Shown: piece after piece, positions 1 through 9,375 of the stretch
Layout of the letters: every line of letters begins with the position of its first letter
Position numbering within the stretch: position 1 is the stretch's first letter
From: Sphingobacterium hungaricum
Lineage (GTDB): Bacteria; Bacteroidota; Bacteroidia; Sphingobacteriales; Sphingobacteriaceae
DNA: 64,000 nucleotides
Assembly: GCF_015210005.1 (NCBI RefSeq)
Contig: NZ_MU158697.1
Coordinates: forward strand, 186,001-250,000
Reading direction: 5' to 3'
The notes under the pieces: model-generated
Told to the model about the DNA's origin: nothing
Seen by the model: only the letters and a program-made list of their open reading frames with translations
Databases searched by the model: none
Translations under genes and position numbers: made by a program

Positions 1-274
1 CGATGCAGGCAATTTCGAAGAGTCAAAACAAATACAAAGCACGATTGCTGGAAAAGGCTGGAAAGATGCCATAAGAAATCAAAACAAACAAGCTATTTCG
101 AAAAAAATAACAGCGCATAATGAAAGCCCGATTTCTGCCTTCATTTTATTATGGGAAATATATGCTTACAAATCTCCTTTTGATGAATACGCCACTTCTT
201 TTCAAACCTTAGAAAATGACGCTGTCAAGAACAAATATTACGTAACCATCGAACAAAATTTCGTGAAGAAATAA
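1..274 (+). CDS. 3' end of an unrecognised protein (partial)
   Basis: An open frame runs in from the left edge, with codons in phase with position 2, and stops at TAA 272-274. About 90 residues are visible. The run around 'SPISAFILLWEIYAYKSPF' followed by a 'LENDAVKNKYY' stretch resembles the C-terminal part of DUF4369-type Bacteroidota proteins, which often precede a thioredoxin domain. No thioredoxin domain follows here, so the family guess is weak. A stem-loop terminator lies 42 bases after the stop, which supports this being a real 3' end and not a chance frame. Confidence 0.55.
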   Translation, partial: DAGNFEESKQIQSTIAGKGWKDAIRNQNKQAISKKITAHNESPISAFILLWEIYAYKSPFDEYATSFQTLENDAVKNKYYVTIEQNFVKK

Positions 275-315
275 TTTTTATAATCAGAATAAAATAGATT
301 TTCATAAGATTTTTC

Positions 316-340
316 AACCGCTTTCATTGGCGGTTTTTTA
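316..340 (+). terminator. Rho-independent terminator after the left-edge gene
   Basis: The inverted repeat AACCGC (316-321) and GCGGTT (330-335) has an 8-base loop and is followed by a T-run. It ends the partial gene and isolates the downstream haem operon. Confidence 0.7.
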
Positions 341-361
341 TTTCATCTTTTTTTAATTTTA

Positions 362-393
362 TTTGGATTAAGTCTAATTAAGCTTTATGTTTG
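362..393 (+). promoter_or_regulatory. Bacteroidota-type promoter of the haem operon
   Basis: TTTG (362-365) and TATGTTTG (386-393) are 20 nt apart. They match the TTTG / TAnnTTTG elements described for Bacteroidota, with spacing in the known range. The predicted start of transcription is near 400, about 16 bases before the ATG at 416. I did not see an obvious Fur-type palindrome, although haem operons are commonly iron-regulated. Confidence 0.6.
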
Positions 394-415
394 TCATGTT
401 AATATCAGGACAACT

Positions 416-2464
416 ATGAAATTTCTATATAGCGCGATTTTAATGACGTTTTTTACGGGCGGAATTTGTGCTGCACAAACAAAACATGCTAGCGACACCG
501 CGAATAACAAGCTCATCGACGAAGTTGTCGTAACCGGCCAATTCAAACCCCAATCAATCCAAAATTCAGTTTATAAAGTCAGAACCATCTCGAGAGAAGC
601 TATCGAAAACCGTTCTGCATCTAACTTATTAACCGTATTAAATACGGAATTGGGCGTTTCGTTTGCGAATGACCTGACCCTAGGCGAGACAAATATTGAG
701 TTAATGGGTATGAGCGGAAGGAGCGTCAAAATATTGATTGATGGGATTCCTGTTTTTGACCGAGACGCAACTCGGCAAAGCCTAAGTCAAATTGATATTA
801 ACAGTATTGAACGGATTGAAATTATCGAAGGCCCAGTTTCAGTTATGTATGGAACGGACGCATTAGCAGGTGTCGTTAACATCATCACCAAAAGTTCAAC
901 CTATAATGAATCATTCTCCGTCAGGGCAAGAATCTTAGAAGAAACTGTCGGAAACGAATACAGCCCTTTCGCCAATGAAGGCGTTCACAATGAATATGTC
1001 GGAGTAGATTGGAGCAATCAAAATTGGAGCGTGGGCGGATCTGCTAGCAGAAATAATTTTGGCGGATGGAAAGGGAGCAATACAGGGAGAGCATTGGCTT
1101 GGCAGCCCAAAGACCAATGGCTTCTAAGCGGAAATGCAGGATATCGAACAGCTAAACAGAAAACTACCTACCGTTTTGACTATGTCAATGAAGATATTTA
1201 TACGCCGGGAAATTATACAGAAGTCAATAATTTCATCGATAAGCATTACTTAACCAATCGTCATAACCATTCATTAAACACGGATTGGAGCTTGAATGAA
1301 AAATTATCGATTAATGGCGCGCTGTCTTATCAAGATTACTCAAGAAAGACAACAACAGAAACAACAGATTTAGAAACTGGAGAAGTAAGTTTGACCGTGG
1401 GAGATGGATTGCAAGATCTAGCTAAATTCAACGCCTTATTTTTTAGATCAACCGCGCAATACAAGTTAAACAACTATGTGAATACGCAAGTTGGACTTGA
1501 ACTTCAAAACGAAAACACTTCTGGCGACCGTATAAACGGATCGCCCACAATAACTAATTTCGCCGCGTTTTTAAGTTCGGAAATAAAACCACTTTCATGG
1601 GCAATCATTCGTCCCGGATTGCGCTTCCTGCATAATTCTGTTTACGACGCGCCCCCAGTCATTCCATCGTTAAATACTAAGTTCAAATTGAACGAGCAAT
1701 TTGACCTGCGTCTTTCCTATGCAAGAGGATTTCGCTCTCCAGCCTTGCGCGAGCTGTACTTTGAATTTGTCGACGCCAATCATACCATTTACGGAAATGA
1801 AAATCTGAAAGCAGAACATTCAGATAGTTTCAATGGATATTTATCATATTTAAATACATTCGAATCCAATAATAACCTTTCGATAAGTCTTGGGGGATTT
1901 TATAATCGATATGATAACTTTATCGACTATGCCATAGACCCGAACAACCCAGCGATTACGACTTACGTCAATATCAATAACTTCAAAACTACCGGGGTAA
2001 CGCTTGAAAACAAATGGAATTACAAAAATTTACAAGCTGGATTAGGCTTTTCTTACATCGGTCGATACAATGATGAAAGTGAAATTTCTGATGCCGCAAA
2101 TGAGTTTTCTTGGACGCCCGAAATCAATAGCACCTTGCTTTACTCCTTTCCAAAATATGGTGCAAATATAAATCTATACTATAAATTTTATGGAAAAAGA
2201 CCAGGATTTGAACTTGTTGAAGATGAGATCAGAGCTACAGCAATCGAGTCATTCAGCAACGCTGATATTACAATCAATAAGAAAATTAAATCCAACATTA
2301 CGATTAGTGCTGGTGTCAGAAATATATTCAATACGATCAACATAAATAGCACTGCTACCACCTCTACGGATGCTCATGCAACTTCCATATCTTCCATCCC
2401 GATGAGCTATGGCAGATCATTCTTTTTAGGATTAAATTATCAACTCAATACTTACACGAAATAA
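416..2464 (+). CDS. hmuR: TonB-dependent haem receptor (HmuR-like)
   Basis: Outer-membrane receptor of 682 residues with a signal peptide (about residues 1-20), a TonB-box-like segment 'DEVVVTGQF', a plug domain (about 45-160) and a long beta-barrel. The barrel carries 'FRSPALRELYFEF' followed by 'NENLKAEHS', resembling the FRAP and NPNL boxes of haem receptors. It is the first gene of an operon with HmuY, HmuTUV, HmuS and a ChaN-like gene, only 11 bases before hmuY. The inferred role is TonB-driven import of haem across the outer membrane. BtuB-like vitamin receptors share the fold, so the haem call leans on the neighbours. A good promoter lies at 362-393. Confidence 0.82.
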   Translation: MKFLYSAILMTFFTGGICAAQTKHASDTANNKLIDEVVVTGQFKPQSIQNSVYKVRTISREAIENRSASNLLTVLNTELGVSFANDLTLGETNIELMGMSGRSVKILIDGIPVFDRDATRQSLSQIDINSIERIEIIEGPVSVMYGTDALAGVVNIITKSSTYNESFSVRARILEETVGNEYSPFANEGVHNEYVGVDWSNQNWSVGGSASRNNFGGWKGSNTGRALAWQPKDQWLLSGNAGYRTAKQKTTYRFDYVNEDIYTPGNYTEVNNFIDKHYLTNRHNHSLNTDWSLNEKLSINGALSYQDYSRKTTTETTDLETGEVSLTVGDGLQDLAKFNALFFRSTAQYKLNNYVNTQVGLELQNENTSGDRINGSPTITNFAAFLSSEIKPLSWAIIRPGLRFLHNSVYDAPPVIPSLNTKFKLNEQFDLRLSYARGFRSPALRELYFEFVDANHTIYGNENLKAEHSDSFNGYLSYLNTFESNNNLSISLGGFYNRYDNFIDYAIDPNNPAITTYVNINNFKTTGVTLENKWNYKNLQAGLGFSYIGRYNDESEISDAANEFSWTPEINSTLLYSFPKYGANINLYYKFYGKRPGFELVEDEIRATAIESFSNADITINKKIKSNITISAGVRNIFNTININSTATTSTDAHATSISSIPMSYGRSFFLGLNYQLNTYTK

Positions 2465-2475
2465 TTAGTAAAAAC

Positions 2476-3546
2476 ATGAAAACAAACAATTTATTATCAA
2501 CTTTTTTTATTGCCACGACAATCTGTCTAGCCTCTTGCGGAAGGGATGAAACTCCTATTCCAGAAATCATTCCATCCGATGGCACAAAATTAACTTTAGA
2601 TGGCGGAGCCGGAGCTTCAGACGCCGAAAATGCAGTTTTTGTTGATTTAAGTACAGATAAGCAAAGCAGTGTGAAACGCGTATCTTGGAATTTGGGATTT
2701 TACAACGGTTCTAACTTTAGAGTGATCCAAAACTCAATGACTGGAGCTGCCGCAGCAGTCACCACGTCTTCGGACATCAATGCTGTCAATACGACAAACT
2801 TTGACATTTCTGTTCTTTCGTCAGGTACTGTTCCTGAGAAACTAGCCCTGTACGACAATCCCGATGGTGATGTAACCAAAACGGTAATCAGTGAAATCAA
2901 CGCTACAGAAGCTAATAACAAAGTCTATGTAATCAATACAGTGTTTGCTGGCGCAGCGACTGAAGCGAATATCTGGAAGGTAAGAGTTTTAAAAAGTGGC
3001 ACTACTGGATACACGCTTCAATATGCTAAAATCAACGAAACAACTTTTAAAACTGCAACTATCAACAAGGACGGAAATAACAATTTCCAGTACTTCTCGT
3101 TTGAAACGGGAAATGTAACTGTTGAACCTGCAAAAACTGATTGGGATTTCGTTTGGTCTAAAGCGATGTACACGACTTTGATGGGAACCACGACGATTCC
3201 TTACATTTTCAGCGATTTAGTTTTTACCAATCATTTAGCAAATGTATCATCTGTTCAAGTCATCTTTAAGAACACAGATGGCACTAGCAACGGAAATCCG
3301 ACCTACGACGAATTTGAAGAAAGTAATTTAGCGGCGCTATCGTTATCTGCTGCACGAAATGTAATCGGTTCAAACTGGAGAGCAACAACAGGAACTCCTT
3401 CAGGAGCTTTTACTGACCGTTTTTATGTCATCAAAGATGCTTCTGGCAATGTATACAAACTTAAATTTTTAGCTATGGGTGCTGGCTCAGATGGCGGAAC
3501 TCGTGGCTATCCACAATTAGAATATAAACTAGTTAAACGAGGATAA
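2476..3546 (+). CDS. hmuY: HmuY-family haem-binding lipoprotein
   Basis: Predicted lipoprotein of 356 residues with lipobox LASC (Cys21). It resembles the HmuY family, whose Porphyromonas member is a surface or secreted haemophore that passes haem to HmuR. Recognisable features are the N-terminal 'VFVDLSTDKQSSVKRVSWNLGF' type strand region (a little divergent) and the 'WDFVW' and 'YPQLEYKL' ends. It is much longer than the roughly 216-residue Porphyromonas protein, with an extra middle region. It sits between the receptor (11-base gap) and the periplasmic binding protein (3-base gap), so it should be co-transcribed. The haem ligands cannot be assigned by eye. Confidence 0.78.
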   Translation: MKTNNLLSTFFIATTICLASCGRDETPIPEIIPSDGTKLTLDGGAGASDAENAVFVDLSTDKQSSVKRVSWNLGFYNGSNFRVIQNSMTGAAAAVTTSSDINAVNTTNFDISVLSSGTVPEKLALYDNPDGDVTKTVISEINATEANNKVYVINTVFAGAATEANIWKVRVLKSGTTGYTLQYAKINETTFKTATINKDGNNNFQYFSFETGNVTVEPAKTDWDFVWSKAMYTTLMGTTTIPYIFSDLVFTNHLANVSSVQVIFKNTDGTSNGNPTYDEFEESNLAALSLSAARNVIGSNWRATTGTPSGAFTDRFYVIKDASGNVYKLKFLAMGAGSDGGTRGYPQLEYKLVKRG

Positions 3547-3549
3547 AAT

Positions 3550-4422
3550 ATGAAAACCATCAAAAATATCATAGGTATTATGGTCTGCCTAGGCATGATT
3601 GCATTGACCAACTCTTGCAATCAATCTGCTAAAAAGACAGAAGATGCAACGCTAGATTCTGCGAGAATTGTTTCGATTAATGGGACGATAACTGAAATTT
3701 TAGCGGATTTAGGATTAGAAGAAAAGATTGTGGGAGTTGATGTCGCAAGCACATATCCGGCTTCCATTCAAACCAAACCAAAAATCGGACACAATAAAAA
3801 TATTTCAGCCGAAGGTGTACTGGCTTTGAATCCAACCTTAATTATCGGAACTAAAGCCGATTTAAAACCGGAAACGCTGGAACAATTTAAACAAGCGGGT
3901 ATTCAAGTGCTTTTATTCGAACAGGCCTATTCGGTTGAAGGAACTAAAAACTTAATCAAATCGGTATCGGATAGCGTCGGCTTGCCATCAAAAGGAGATT
4001 CCATTCTTGTATCGTTAAATTCCCAATTGGAGAAAGTTGCTTCGTATGCGAGCCAAACTCCAAAGCCTAAGGTGTTGTTTATCTATGCCAGAGGGACAGG
4101 AACGATGATGGTCGGTGGAACGGGAACTCAGGTCGACGCGATGATTTCATTAGCCGGAGGCGAAAATGTCGCAAAGGATATACAAGACTACAAACCTTTG
4201 ACAGCTGAAGCTTTAGTAGCTTACAATCCTGACGTACTGTTGCTATTTGACAGCGGTCTTTCAAGTTTAGGCAATGCCGAAGGTCTTTTAGAGGTTCAAG
4301 GGGTTAAGGAAACAAATGCTGGCAAGAATAAAAAGATCGTGCAGATGGATGGGCAATTCCTGACCGGTTTTAGCCCTCGCTTAGCTCAAGCAATTGAAGA
4401 GTTGCACAAAAAAATACATTAA
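3550..4422 (+). CDS. hmuT: Haem ABC transporter substrate-binding lipoprotein HmuT
   Basis: A 290-residue periplasmic binding protein of the PF01497 type, with 'ARIVSINGTITEILADLG' near residue 37 and a second lobe around 'MMVGGTGTQVDAMISLAGG'. Lipobox LTNSC places the lipid-modified Cys at residue 23. This family binds haem, cobalamin or ferric siderophores in the periplasm and hands them to FecCD-type permeases. The flanking HmuY and HmuS genes favour haem. It starts 3 bases after hmuY and is followed after 9 bases by the permease gene. Confidence 0.83.
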   Translation: MKTIKNIIGIMVCLGMIALTNSCNQSAKKTEDATLDSARIVSINGTITEILADLGLEEKIVGVDVASTYPASIQTKPKIGHNKNISAEGVLALNPTLIIGTKADLKPETLEQFKQAGIQVLLFEQAYSVEGTKNLIKSVSDSVGLPSKGDSILVSLNSQLEKVASYASQTPKPKVLFIYARGTGTMMVGGTGTQVDAMISLAGGENVAKDIQDYKPLTAEALVAYNPDVLLLFDSGLSSLGNAEGLLEVQGVKETNAGKNKKIVQMDGQFLTGFSPRLAQAIEELHKKIH

Positions 4423-4431
4423 TTTCAATTA

Positions 4432-5478
4432 GTGAAAAAATACATCCGAATTATAGGTTTACTTCTCGTACTATTGGCCATAGCATGCGTCTGTTCCATC
4501 TGCATCGGTGCGGTAAAAATCCCGGTTGATTCGTTGTTTTCAATCGTACTAAATAATTTTGGAATAGAAAGTGAAAAGCTCTTCACAGCACAACAGCAGG
4601 CTGTTTTCAGCAGCCTGCGTTTGCCGAGAATGCTGTTGGGGGTTTTAGTAGGCGCGACGATTAGCATCGCAGGAGCTTCTATTCAAGGACTGTTTCGAAA
4701 TCCTTTGGCAGAGCCAAGTTTGATCGGCATTTCTTCGGGAGCTTCTTTATTTGCAGTTCTGATGATCGTGCTGGAAGCACGGTTTTTTCAATCCATCACC
4801 GCTATATTTGGTTATTACGCCTTAGCGATTGCTGCATTCGTTGGCGCTGTGCTAACCACATTTATCGTCTATAGATTTTCAGTAAAAAATGGAAGAACAG
4901 ATGTCACTTCATTGCTGTTGATAGGCATTGCCATCAATGCATTGGTTGGCGCATTTACGGGACTTCTGACCTACATCGCTTCGGACGAGCAACTAAGAAA
5001 CATCACTTTTTGGAGTTTGGGGAGCCTGGGCGGAGCGAATTGGAAAACGGTTTCCGCTCTGCTCCCATTTTCTATCATCAGCATTGTCGGCCTGTTGCTT
5101 TTTGGCAAAACATTAAATGCCATTTCTCTAGGAGAATCACAAGCTGAACATTTAGGCTTCTCTTTACATAAAAGCAAGAAATTAATTATCCTTTTTGCAG
5201 CGATCGGAGTTGGCGCTGCAGTTGCGGTTTCAGGAATCATCAGTTTTATAGGTTTGGTCGTTCCTCATATTTTAAGGATGTCAGTTACCGGAAATAATCG
5301 CTTTGTGCTACCCGCATCAGCGATTTTAGGCGCATGTATTTTGGTCGCCGCAGATTTAATTGCACGTACCATAGTTGCTCCGACTGAATTACCCATCGGA
5401 ATTCTGACCGCTATCATTGGCGTCCCGGTCTTTTTATACATTATTTTTAAAGAGAGAAAAAGGAGGATATCCGGATGA
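4432..5478 (+). CDS. hmuU: Haem ABC transporter permease HmuU (FecCD family)
   Basis: Inner-membrane permease of 348 residues, with about ten hydrophobic segments and FecCD signatures such as 'RLPRMLLGVLVGATISIAG' near residue 65 and 'GLVVPHILR' near 280. The start is GTG at 4432; no better ATG lies upstream, and the next Met would cut into the first membrane helix region. The stop overlaps the ATPase start as ATGA (5475-5478), which implies translational coupling. It forms the membrane channel that moves haem from HmuT into the cytosol, driven by HmuV. Confidence 0.85.
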   Translation: MKKYIRIIGLLLVLLAIACVCSICIGAVKIPVDSLFSIVLNNFGIESEKLFTAQQQAVFSSLRLPRMLLGVLVGATISIAGASIQGLFRNPLAEPSLIGISSGASLFAVLMIVLEARFFQSITAIFGYYALAIAAFVGAVLTTFIVYRFSVKNGRTDVTSLLLIGIAINALVGAFTGLLTYIASDEQLRNITFWSLGSLGGANWKTVSALLPFSIISIVGLLLFGKTLNAISLGESQAEHLGFSLHKSKKLIILFAAIGVGAAVAVSGIISFIGLVVPHILRMSVTGNNRFVLPASAILGACILVAADLIARTIVAPTELPIGILTAIIGVPVFLYIIFKERKRRISG

Positions 5479-6254
5479 TACAGGTGAGCAAATTATCCTA
5501 TATCGTCGGTAAAAGACATATTTTGAAAAATGTAGATTTCGAAGCGCATGCTGGTGAATTGCTTGCCATCATCGGCCCTAATGGTGCTGGTAAAAGTACG
5601 CTTCTGAAGATACTTTGCAAAGAATTTAAAAGTTCTTCTGGCGAGGTCCTAATCAAAAACAAAGATTTAAATTCCTATTCATTAAAAGAGCTTGCCAAAT
5701 TTAGAGCTGTACTTGCACAGAGCAATTTGTTGAGCATTAATTTCACGATCGAAGAATTGATTATGATGGGACGATACCCTCATTTTAAAGACAATCCTTC
5801 AGAAAACGATCTAAAAATCGTGAACCAGGTGATCGATGATATGGGGATTGAACATTTGAAAAATAGAAGTTATTTTACATTATCTGGAGGAGAACAACAG
5901 CGCGTCCAATTAGCAAGGATTCTAGCGCAAATCTATGACGGCAAAGAATCCATTTTATTTTTAGACGAACCAATAAATGGTTTGGATTTACTGTATCAAC
6001 AGCTTATTTTAGAACAAGCAAAACAATTAGCTAAAATGGGCTTTTGTGTAGTCTGTATATTGCATGACATTAACTTTGCTTCAAAATATGCGGATAAAAT
6101 CCTTATTTTGAAAGACGGCGAAAAAATTGGATATGGCACGCCAAAAGAAACAATTACCGTAGAAAATATACGAAACACCTATAACACAAACGTTAAACTA
6201 ATAGAAGATAGCGATGTTGACTATCCATTTATTGTACCCATTTCAACAACATAA
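5475..6254 (+). CDS. hmuV: Haem ABC transporter ATP-binding protein HmuV
   Basis: ATPase of 259 residues with Walker A GPNGAGKST (about residues 35-43), signature LSGGEQQRVQLARIL, Walker B ILFLDEP and a switch His in 'LHDINFA'. These features match FecE/BtuD/HmuV ATPases. It overlaps the permease gene by 4 bases. 'MGRYPHF' in the Q-loop region is typical of the iron/haem subfamily. Confidence 0.87.
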   Translation: MIQVSKLSYIVGKRHILKNVDFEAHAGELLAIIGPNGAGKSTLLKILCKEFKSSSGEVLIKNKDLNSYSLKELAKFRAVLAQSNLLSINFTIEELIMMGRYPHFKDNPSENDLKIVNQVIDDMGIEHLKNRSYFTLSGGEQQRVQLARILAQIYDGKESILFLDEPINGLDLLYQQLILEQAKQLAKMGFCVVCILHDINFASKYADKILILKDGEKIGYGTPKETITVENIRNTYNTNVKLIEDSDVDYPFIVPISTT

Positions 6255-6263
6255 TTTTATACT

Positions 6264-7274
6264 ATGGAAACTACTTTAAAAGAAAATTACGATACGTTCA
6301 AACTTGAGAACCCTAAAGTCCGTATTCGTGACGCAGCGAAAACTTTGGGCGTTAGCGAAGCAGAACTAGTCGCTACAAACCCGGATAACATTCTTTTGAA
6401 TTCAGATATTGAAGGAATGTTGAAACAAATAAAGGATTTCGGTTATGTTATGGCATTGACGAGAAATGAAGATGCTGTCCATGAGCGCAAAGGAACCTAT
6501 ACGAAAGCAACGTTCAATGCACATGTTGGGCTTGTGGTCAACCCGGACATTGATTTGCGCTTATTTATGTACAATTGGAAATATGCATTTGCCGTAAACG
6601 AAAACAACCGCAAAAGCATTCAGTTCTTTGACACGCGCGGCGAAGCTATCCATAAGATTTATTTAACCGAAAAAAGCGACGAACAAGCTTACCAACTTTT
6701 CATCGATCAATTCAAAGCAGATCCAGCGATCGAACTTTCCATCGATTCGAATCCGAAGGCAGTTGTAGAAGAAACTCCAGATAACGAAATCGATGTGGAA
6801 AGTTTCCAGAAAGAATGGTTAGGCTTGACGGATACACATAATTTCTTTGGTATTTTGAAAAAACACGCAGTTTCGCGTCGCCAATCCATGCGACTTGCGC
6901 CAGCAAATCATGCCATTCAGATTCCAGTGGCCGACGTTGAAAAATTGCTAAATACAATCTCTGATTCAGATGCTGAGATCATGATTTTTATCGGAAACAA
7001 AAACATGATTCAAATCCATACGGGAAAAGCAAAAAAGATTGTTAGAACTGGACCGTGGATAAATATTCTGGATGAAGAATTTAATATGCACTTGCGTGAT
7101 GAAGCCATCGAAAGTTTGTGGATTGTTAAAAAACCTACCGACCTTGGATTGGTGCACAGCGTTGAAGCCTATGACAAAGAAGGAAATCTGATAGTGCAAT
7201 TTTTCGGGAAACGCAAACCAAATATTCCGGAGAGGGAAGATTGGCGAGGCATTATTCAAACTTTAGAAAACTAA
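6264..7274 (+). CDS. hmuS: Cytosolic haem-handling protein HmuS/HemS
   Basis: Protein of 336 residues with no signal peptide. It has the duplicated ChuX/HemS-type layout of the family (usual length about 340-350). The second half contains 'TDTHNFFGILKKH'; the His at 192 lies where the HemS axial ligand is expected, but that assignment is by approximate position only. HemS/HmuS proteins receive haem from the ABC transporter and either store it or open the ring to release iron. The gene begins 9 bases after hmuV, so imported haem would be processed by the next product of the same mRNA. No classical haem oxygenase gene is in the window. Confidence 0.82.
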   Translation: METTLKENYDTFKLENPKVRIRDAAKTLGVSEAELVATNPDNILLNSDIEGMLKQIKDFGYVMALTRNEDAVHERKGTYTKATFNAHVGLVVNPDIDLRLFMYNWKYAFAVNENNRKSIQFFDTRGEAIHKIYLTEKSDEQAYQLFIDQFKADPAIELSIDSNPKAVVEETPDNEIDVESFQKEWLGLTDTHNFFGILKKHAVSRRQSMRLAPANHAIQIPVADVEKLLNTISDSDAEIMIFIGNKNMIQIHTGKAKKIVRTGPWINILDEEFNMHLRDEAIESLWIVKKPTDLGLVHSVEAYDKEGNLIVQFFGKRKPNIPEREDWRGIIQTLEN

Positions 7275-7275
7275 C

Positions 7276-8121
7276 ATGAAATTCGTTCAGTATATCTTAA
7301 TCGTTGTTTGTTCGTTGAACATTGCTCTCGCTCAGGAAGCGTACAGCATTTTTGATAAAGATGGAAATAAAAAGACCTTTAAAGATTTAGTAAAATCAAC
7401 GGATCAGAAATCGCATATTTTCTTCGGTGAATTGCACGATAATGCCGTTGCTCACGCATTGCAATTGCAATTGACAGAACAGCTATTTAAACAGCATCAA
7501 AAGAATTTGTTGATTGGGATGGAAATGTTTGAGTCCGATACACAATTGATTATTGATGAATATTTTTCTGGTAGAATCAATCAAAAGAGTTTTGAATCGG
7601 AGGCGCGTATTTGGTCAAATTATGCAACAGATTACAAACCGATTTTGGAATTCGCAAAGGCAAACGGATTAACTTTGGTGGCAACAAATATTCCGAGAAG
7701 ATACGCCAATGCGGTGTATCATCAAGGCATTCAAATTTTAGAAAATGTTTCTGACGAAGGAAAAAAATATTTTCCGAAACTTCCGATTGCTGTCGACACA
7801 ACCTTATCTTCTTATAAGGAAATGAAGAACATGATCCCTGGACACAATGGTGATAACATGGTTGCTTCGCAAGCTGTAAAAGATGCGACAATGGCCGAAC
7901 GAATCTATACATATTCACAACCAAATTCCATTTTTCTGCATTTAAATGGTGCATACCATACAAATAAATGGGAAGGAATTATCTCCTACTTAAAGCCCAA
8001 AATTGCTGATGATAAAATTTTTGTTATTACAACAGTTGAACAATCTGATTTAGAAAACCTTTCGTCCGAAAATAAAGGCTTAGCAGATTATATTATCTGT
8101 GTTCCTGAAAAGGTCAAATAG
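7276..8121 (+). CDS. ChaN-like (DUF399) secreted haem-associated protein
   Basis: Protein of 281 residues with a signal peptide ending near 'LNIALAQ' (about residue 20). The conserved core includes 'HIFFGELHDNAVAHALQ' (about 43-59) and 'LLIGMEMFESDTQLI' with its acidic/aromatic residues, and 'ATNIPRRYANAV' further on. This is the ChaN/DUF399 family; the Campylobacter member is a lipoprotein that binds stacked haem. No convincing lipobox is present here, so it may be periplasmic. It follows hmuS after one base and is the last gene before the terminator at 8133, so a role in haem storage or transfer is inferred. Confidence 0.75.
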   Translation: MKFVQYILIVVCSLNIALAQEAYSIFDKDGNKKTFKDLVKSTDQKSHIFFGELHDNAVAHALQLQLTEQLFKQHQKNLLIGMEMFESDTQLIIDEYFSGRINQKSFESEARIWSNYATDYKPILEFAKANGLTLVATNIPRRYANAVYHQGIQILENVSDEGKKYFPKLPIAVDTTLSSYKEMKNMIPGHNGDNMVASQAVKDATMAERIYTYSQPNSIFLHLNGAYHTNKWEGIISYLKPKIADDKIFVITTVEQSDLENLSSENKGLADYIICVPEKVK

Positions 8122-8132
8122 CCTAAGCAAAA

Positions 8133-8163
8133 AAAATCCTCCAAGAAAAACTTGGAGGATTTT
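8133..8163. terminator. Bidirectional terminator between haem operon and mannan locus
   Basis: AAAATCCTCCAAG (8133-8145) pairs with CTTGGAGGATTTT (8151-8163) as a perfect 13-bp stem with a 5-base loop, with A/T runs on both sides. It ends the + strand haem operon and the - strand PUL operon. Confidence 0.85.
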
Positions 8164-8186
8164 AAGAAATTAATAGGTATTGATTT

Positions 8187-9359
8187 CTATTTAATCGTTG
8201 AGATCTTACCGTACATTTCTGCTAAGGCAAATTGATCTAACAGCCATTTTGTTTCTTTCTTATTTTCTCCGGTCCAATCCTTATTGAATAGGCCATTTTT
8301 TTCTCTCATATTGTCCCATGCATAATCCAGATTGGCTTTGAATCCATCAACATAAGTTTTGTTTTTATCGACCTCATATAATTCTACAAACCCGCGCATC
8401 ATAACTGCGATAAACCAGTTGTCGCTTGTCTTTAACAGTTTGATTGTTTTACCTGTCGATGGTTGCTTGTAATCATGGAAGAAATAATCGAACGAACCTT
8501 TTGCGACATTTTGCGCATCGGTTAAATACTGCTTTTGCTTAGTGATTTTATACAAAAGTGCACCCGCTTGAATCATCTGTCCGGAATTGTAAGGATATTT
8601 TCTTTTGTCGACTTTTCCATTCAGATTGATGTTATCAAAATATAAATGATCAGAAGTATCCAACAAGTTTTTCTGCGTCCAAGTATATAAGTCAGTTGCT
8701 AATTTCAGATAAGCTTTATCTTTCGTCGCTTCATACAATTTTGCCAGATACACGATAGCTGGAGCATTTGAACAGGTATTTTTAGATTCCTTACGCTGTT
8801 CGCACCAATAAATTCCACCGCCTAATTTATCGTCCATTCCACTTTCTACAAACTTCCAGATTTCAATCGCTTTATCTAAATATTGCTTGTCTTTTGTCAA
8901 TAAATAAAGGTCGGTATAATCAATTCCTAACCATACATTGTCATCATAAAAACGATCAGATTCAGGAGCGGAATTAACATAAGATGCATATCCTGCCGGA
9001 ATGCGTTTGTCGTAATAAGCCTGTAAACCGGTCAATACCGTTTCATCAATTTCCTTTTTCACTTGGCTATTTTTGGAAGATCCGTAAATCGCAACCTGTG
9101 CCGAAAAGGATCCTGAATATGGCCATAAATAAGAATAAGGATTAGACTTTTTAGAATTTTCGCCACCTCCTAGATATCCAGCTACATAATCATCTTTAAA
9201 AGGATATTGCTCTCTCAACAATTTGCTATCAGCAATAGAAAAATATTTGTAGATCGAATCAATAGTTGAAGAAGCTCGCTGTAGATTCTTATTCGTTTGC
9301 GCCTGCACCTGCGAAAGGGTTGCAATCAATACACAGAGAATGGTTAGGTAGTTTTTCAT
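8187..9359 (-). CDS. GH76 alpha-1,6-mannanase (periplasmic type)
   Basis: Protein of 390 residues with a cleavable signal peptide (residues 1-20, ending 'SQVQAQ'). GH76 features are the adjacent catalytic aspartates in 'RFYDDNVWLG' (Asp139/Asp140), 'GGGIYWCE' and 'NTCSNAPAIVYLAKLY' with the paired Cys/Asn region, and alpha/alpha-barrel repeats throughout. GH76 enzymes cut the alpha-1,6-mannan backbone of yeast and fungal mannan. It is the last gene of the susC-susD-susE-GH76-GH76 operon and is separated from its paralogue by a hairpin. With no lipobox it is probably periplasmic, complementing the lipidated copy. Confidence 0.85.
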   Translation of the reverse strand: MKNYLTILCVLIATLSQVQAQTNKNLQRASSTIDSIYKYFSIADSKLLREQYPFKDDYVAGYLGGGENSKKSNPYSYLWPYSGSFSAQVAIYGSSKNSQVKKEIDETVLTGLQAYYDKRIPAGYASYVNSAPESDRFYDDNVWLGIDYTDLYLLTKDKQYLDKAIEIWKFVESGMDDKLGGGIYWCEQRKESKNTCSNAPAIVYLAKLYEATKDKAYLKLATDLYTWTQKNLLDTSDHLYFDNINLNGKVDKRKYPYNSGQMIQAGALLYKITKQKQYLTDAQNVAKGSFDYFFHDYKQPSTGKTIKLLKTSDNWFIAVMMRGFVELYEVDKNKTYVDGFKANLDYAWDNMREKNGLFNKDWTGENKKETKWLLDQFALAEMYGKISTIK

Positions 9360-9375
9360 CTTTTTTTAATTAAAA

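Noticed and set aside
362..415. Fur-binding site at the haem operon promoter
   Set aside because: Expected from the function, but no convincing palindromic match could be seen around the promoter.
7577..7963. Open frame of 128 codons on the - strand inside the ChaN-like gene
   Set aside because: It is antisense to a well-supported gene, has no family-like features, and its composition follows the codon pattern of the opposite strand.
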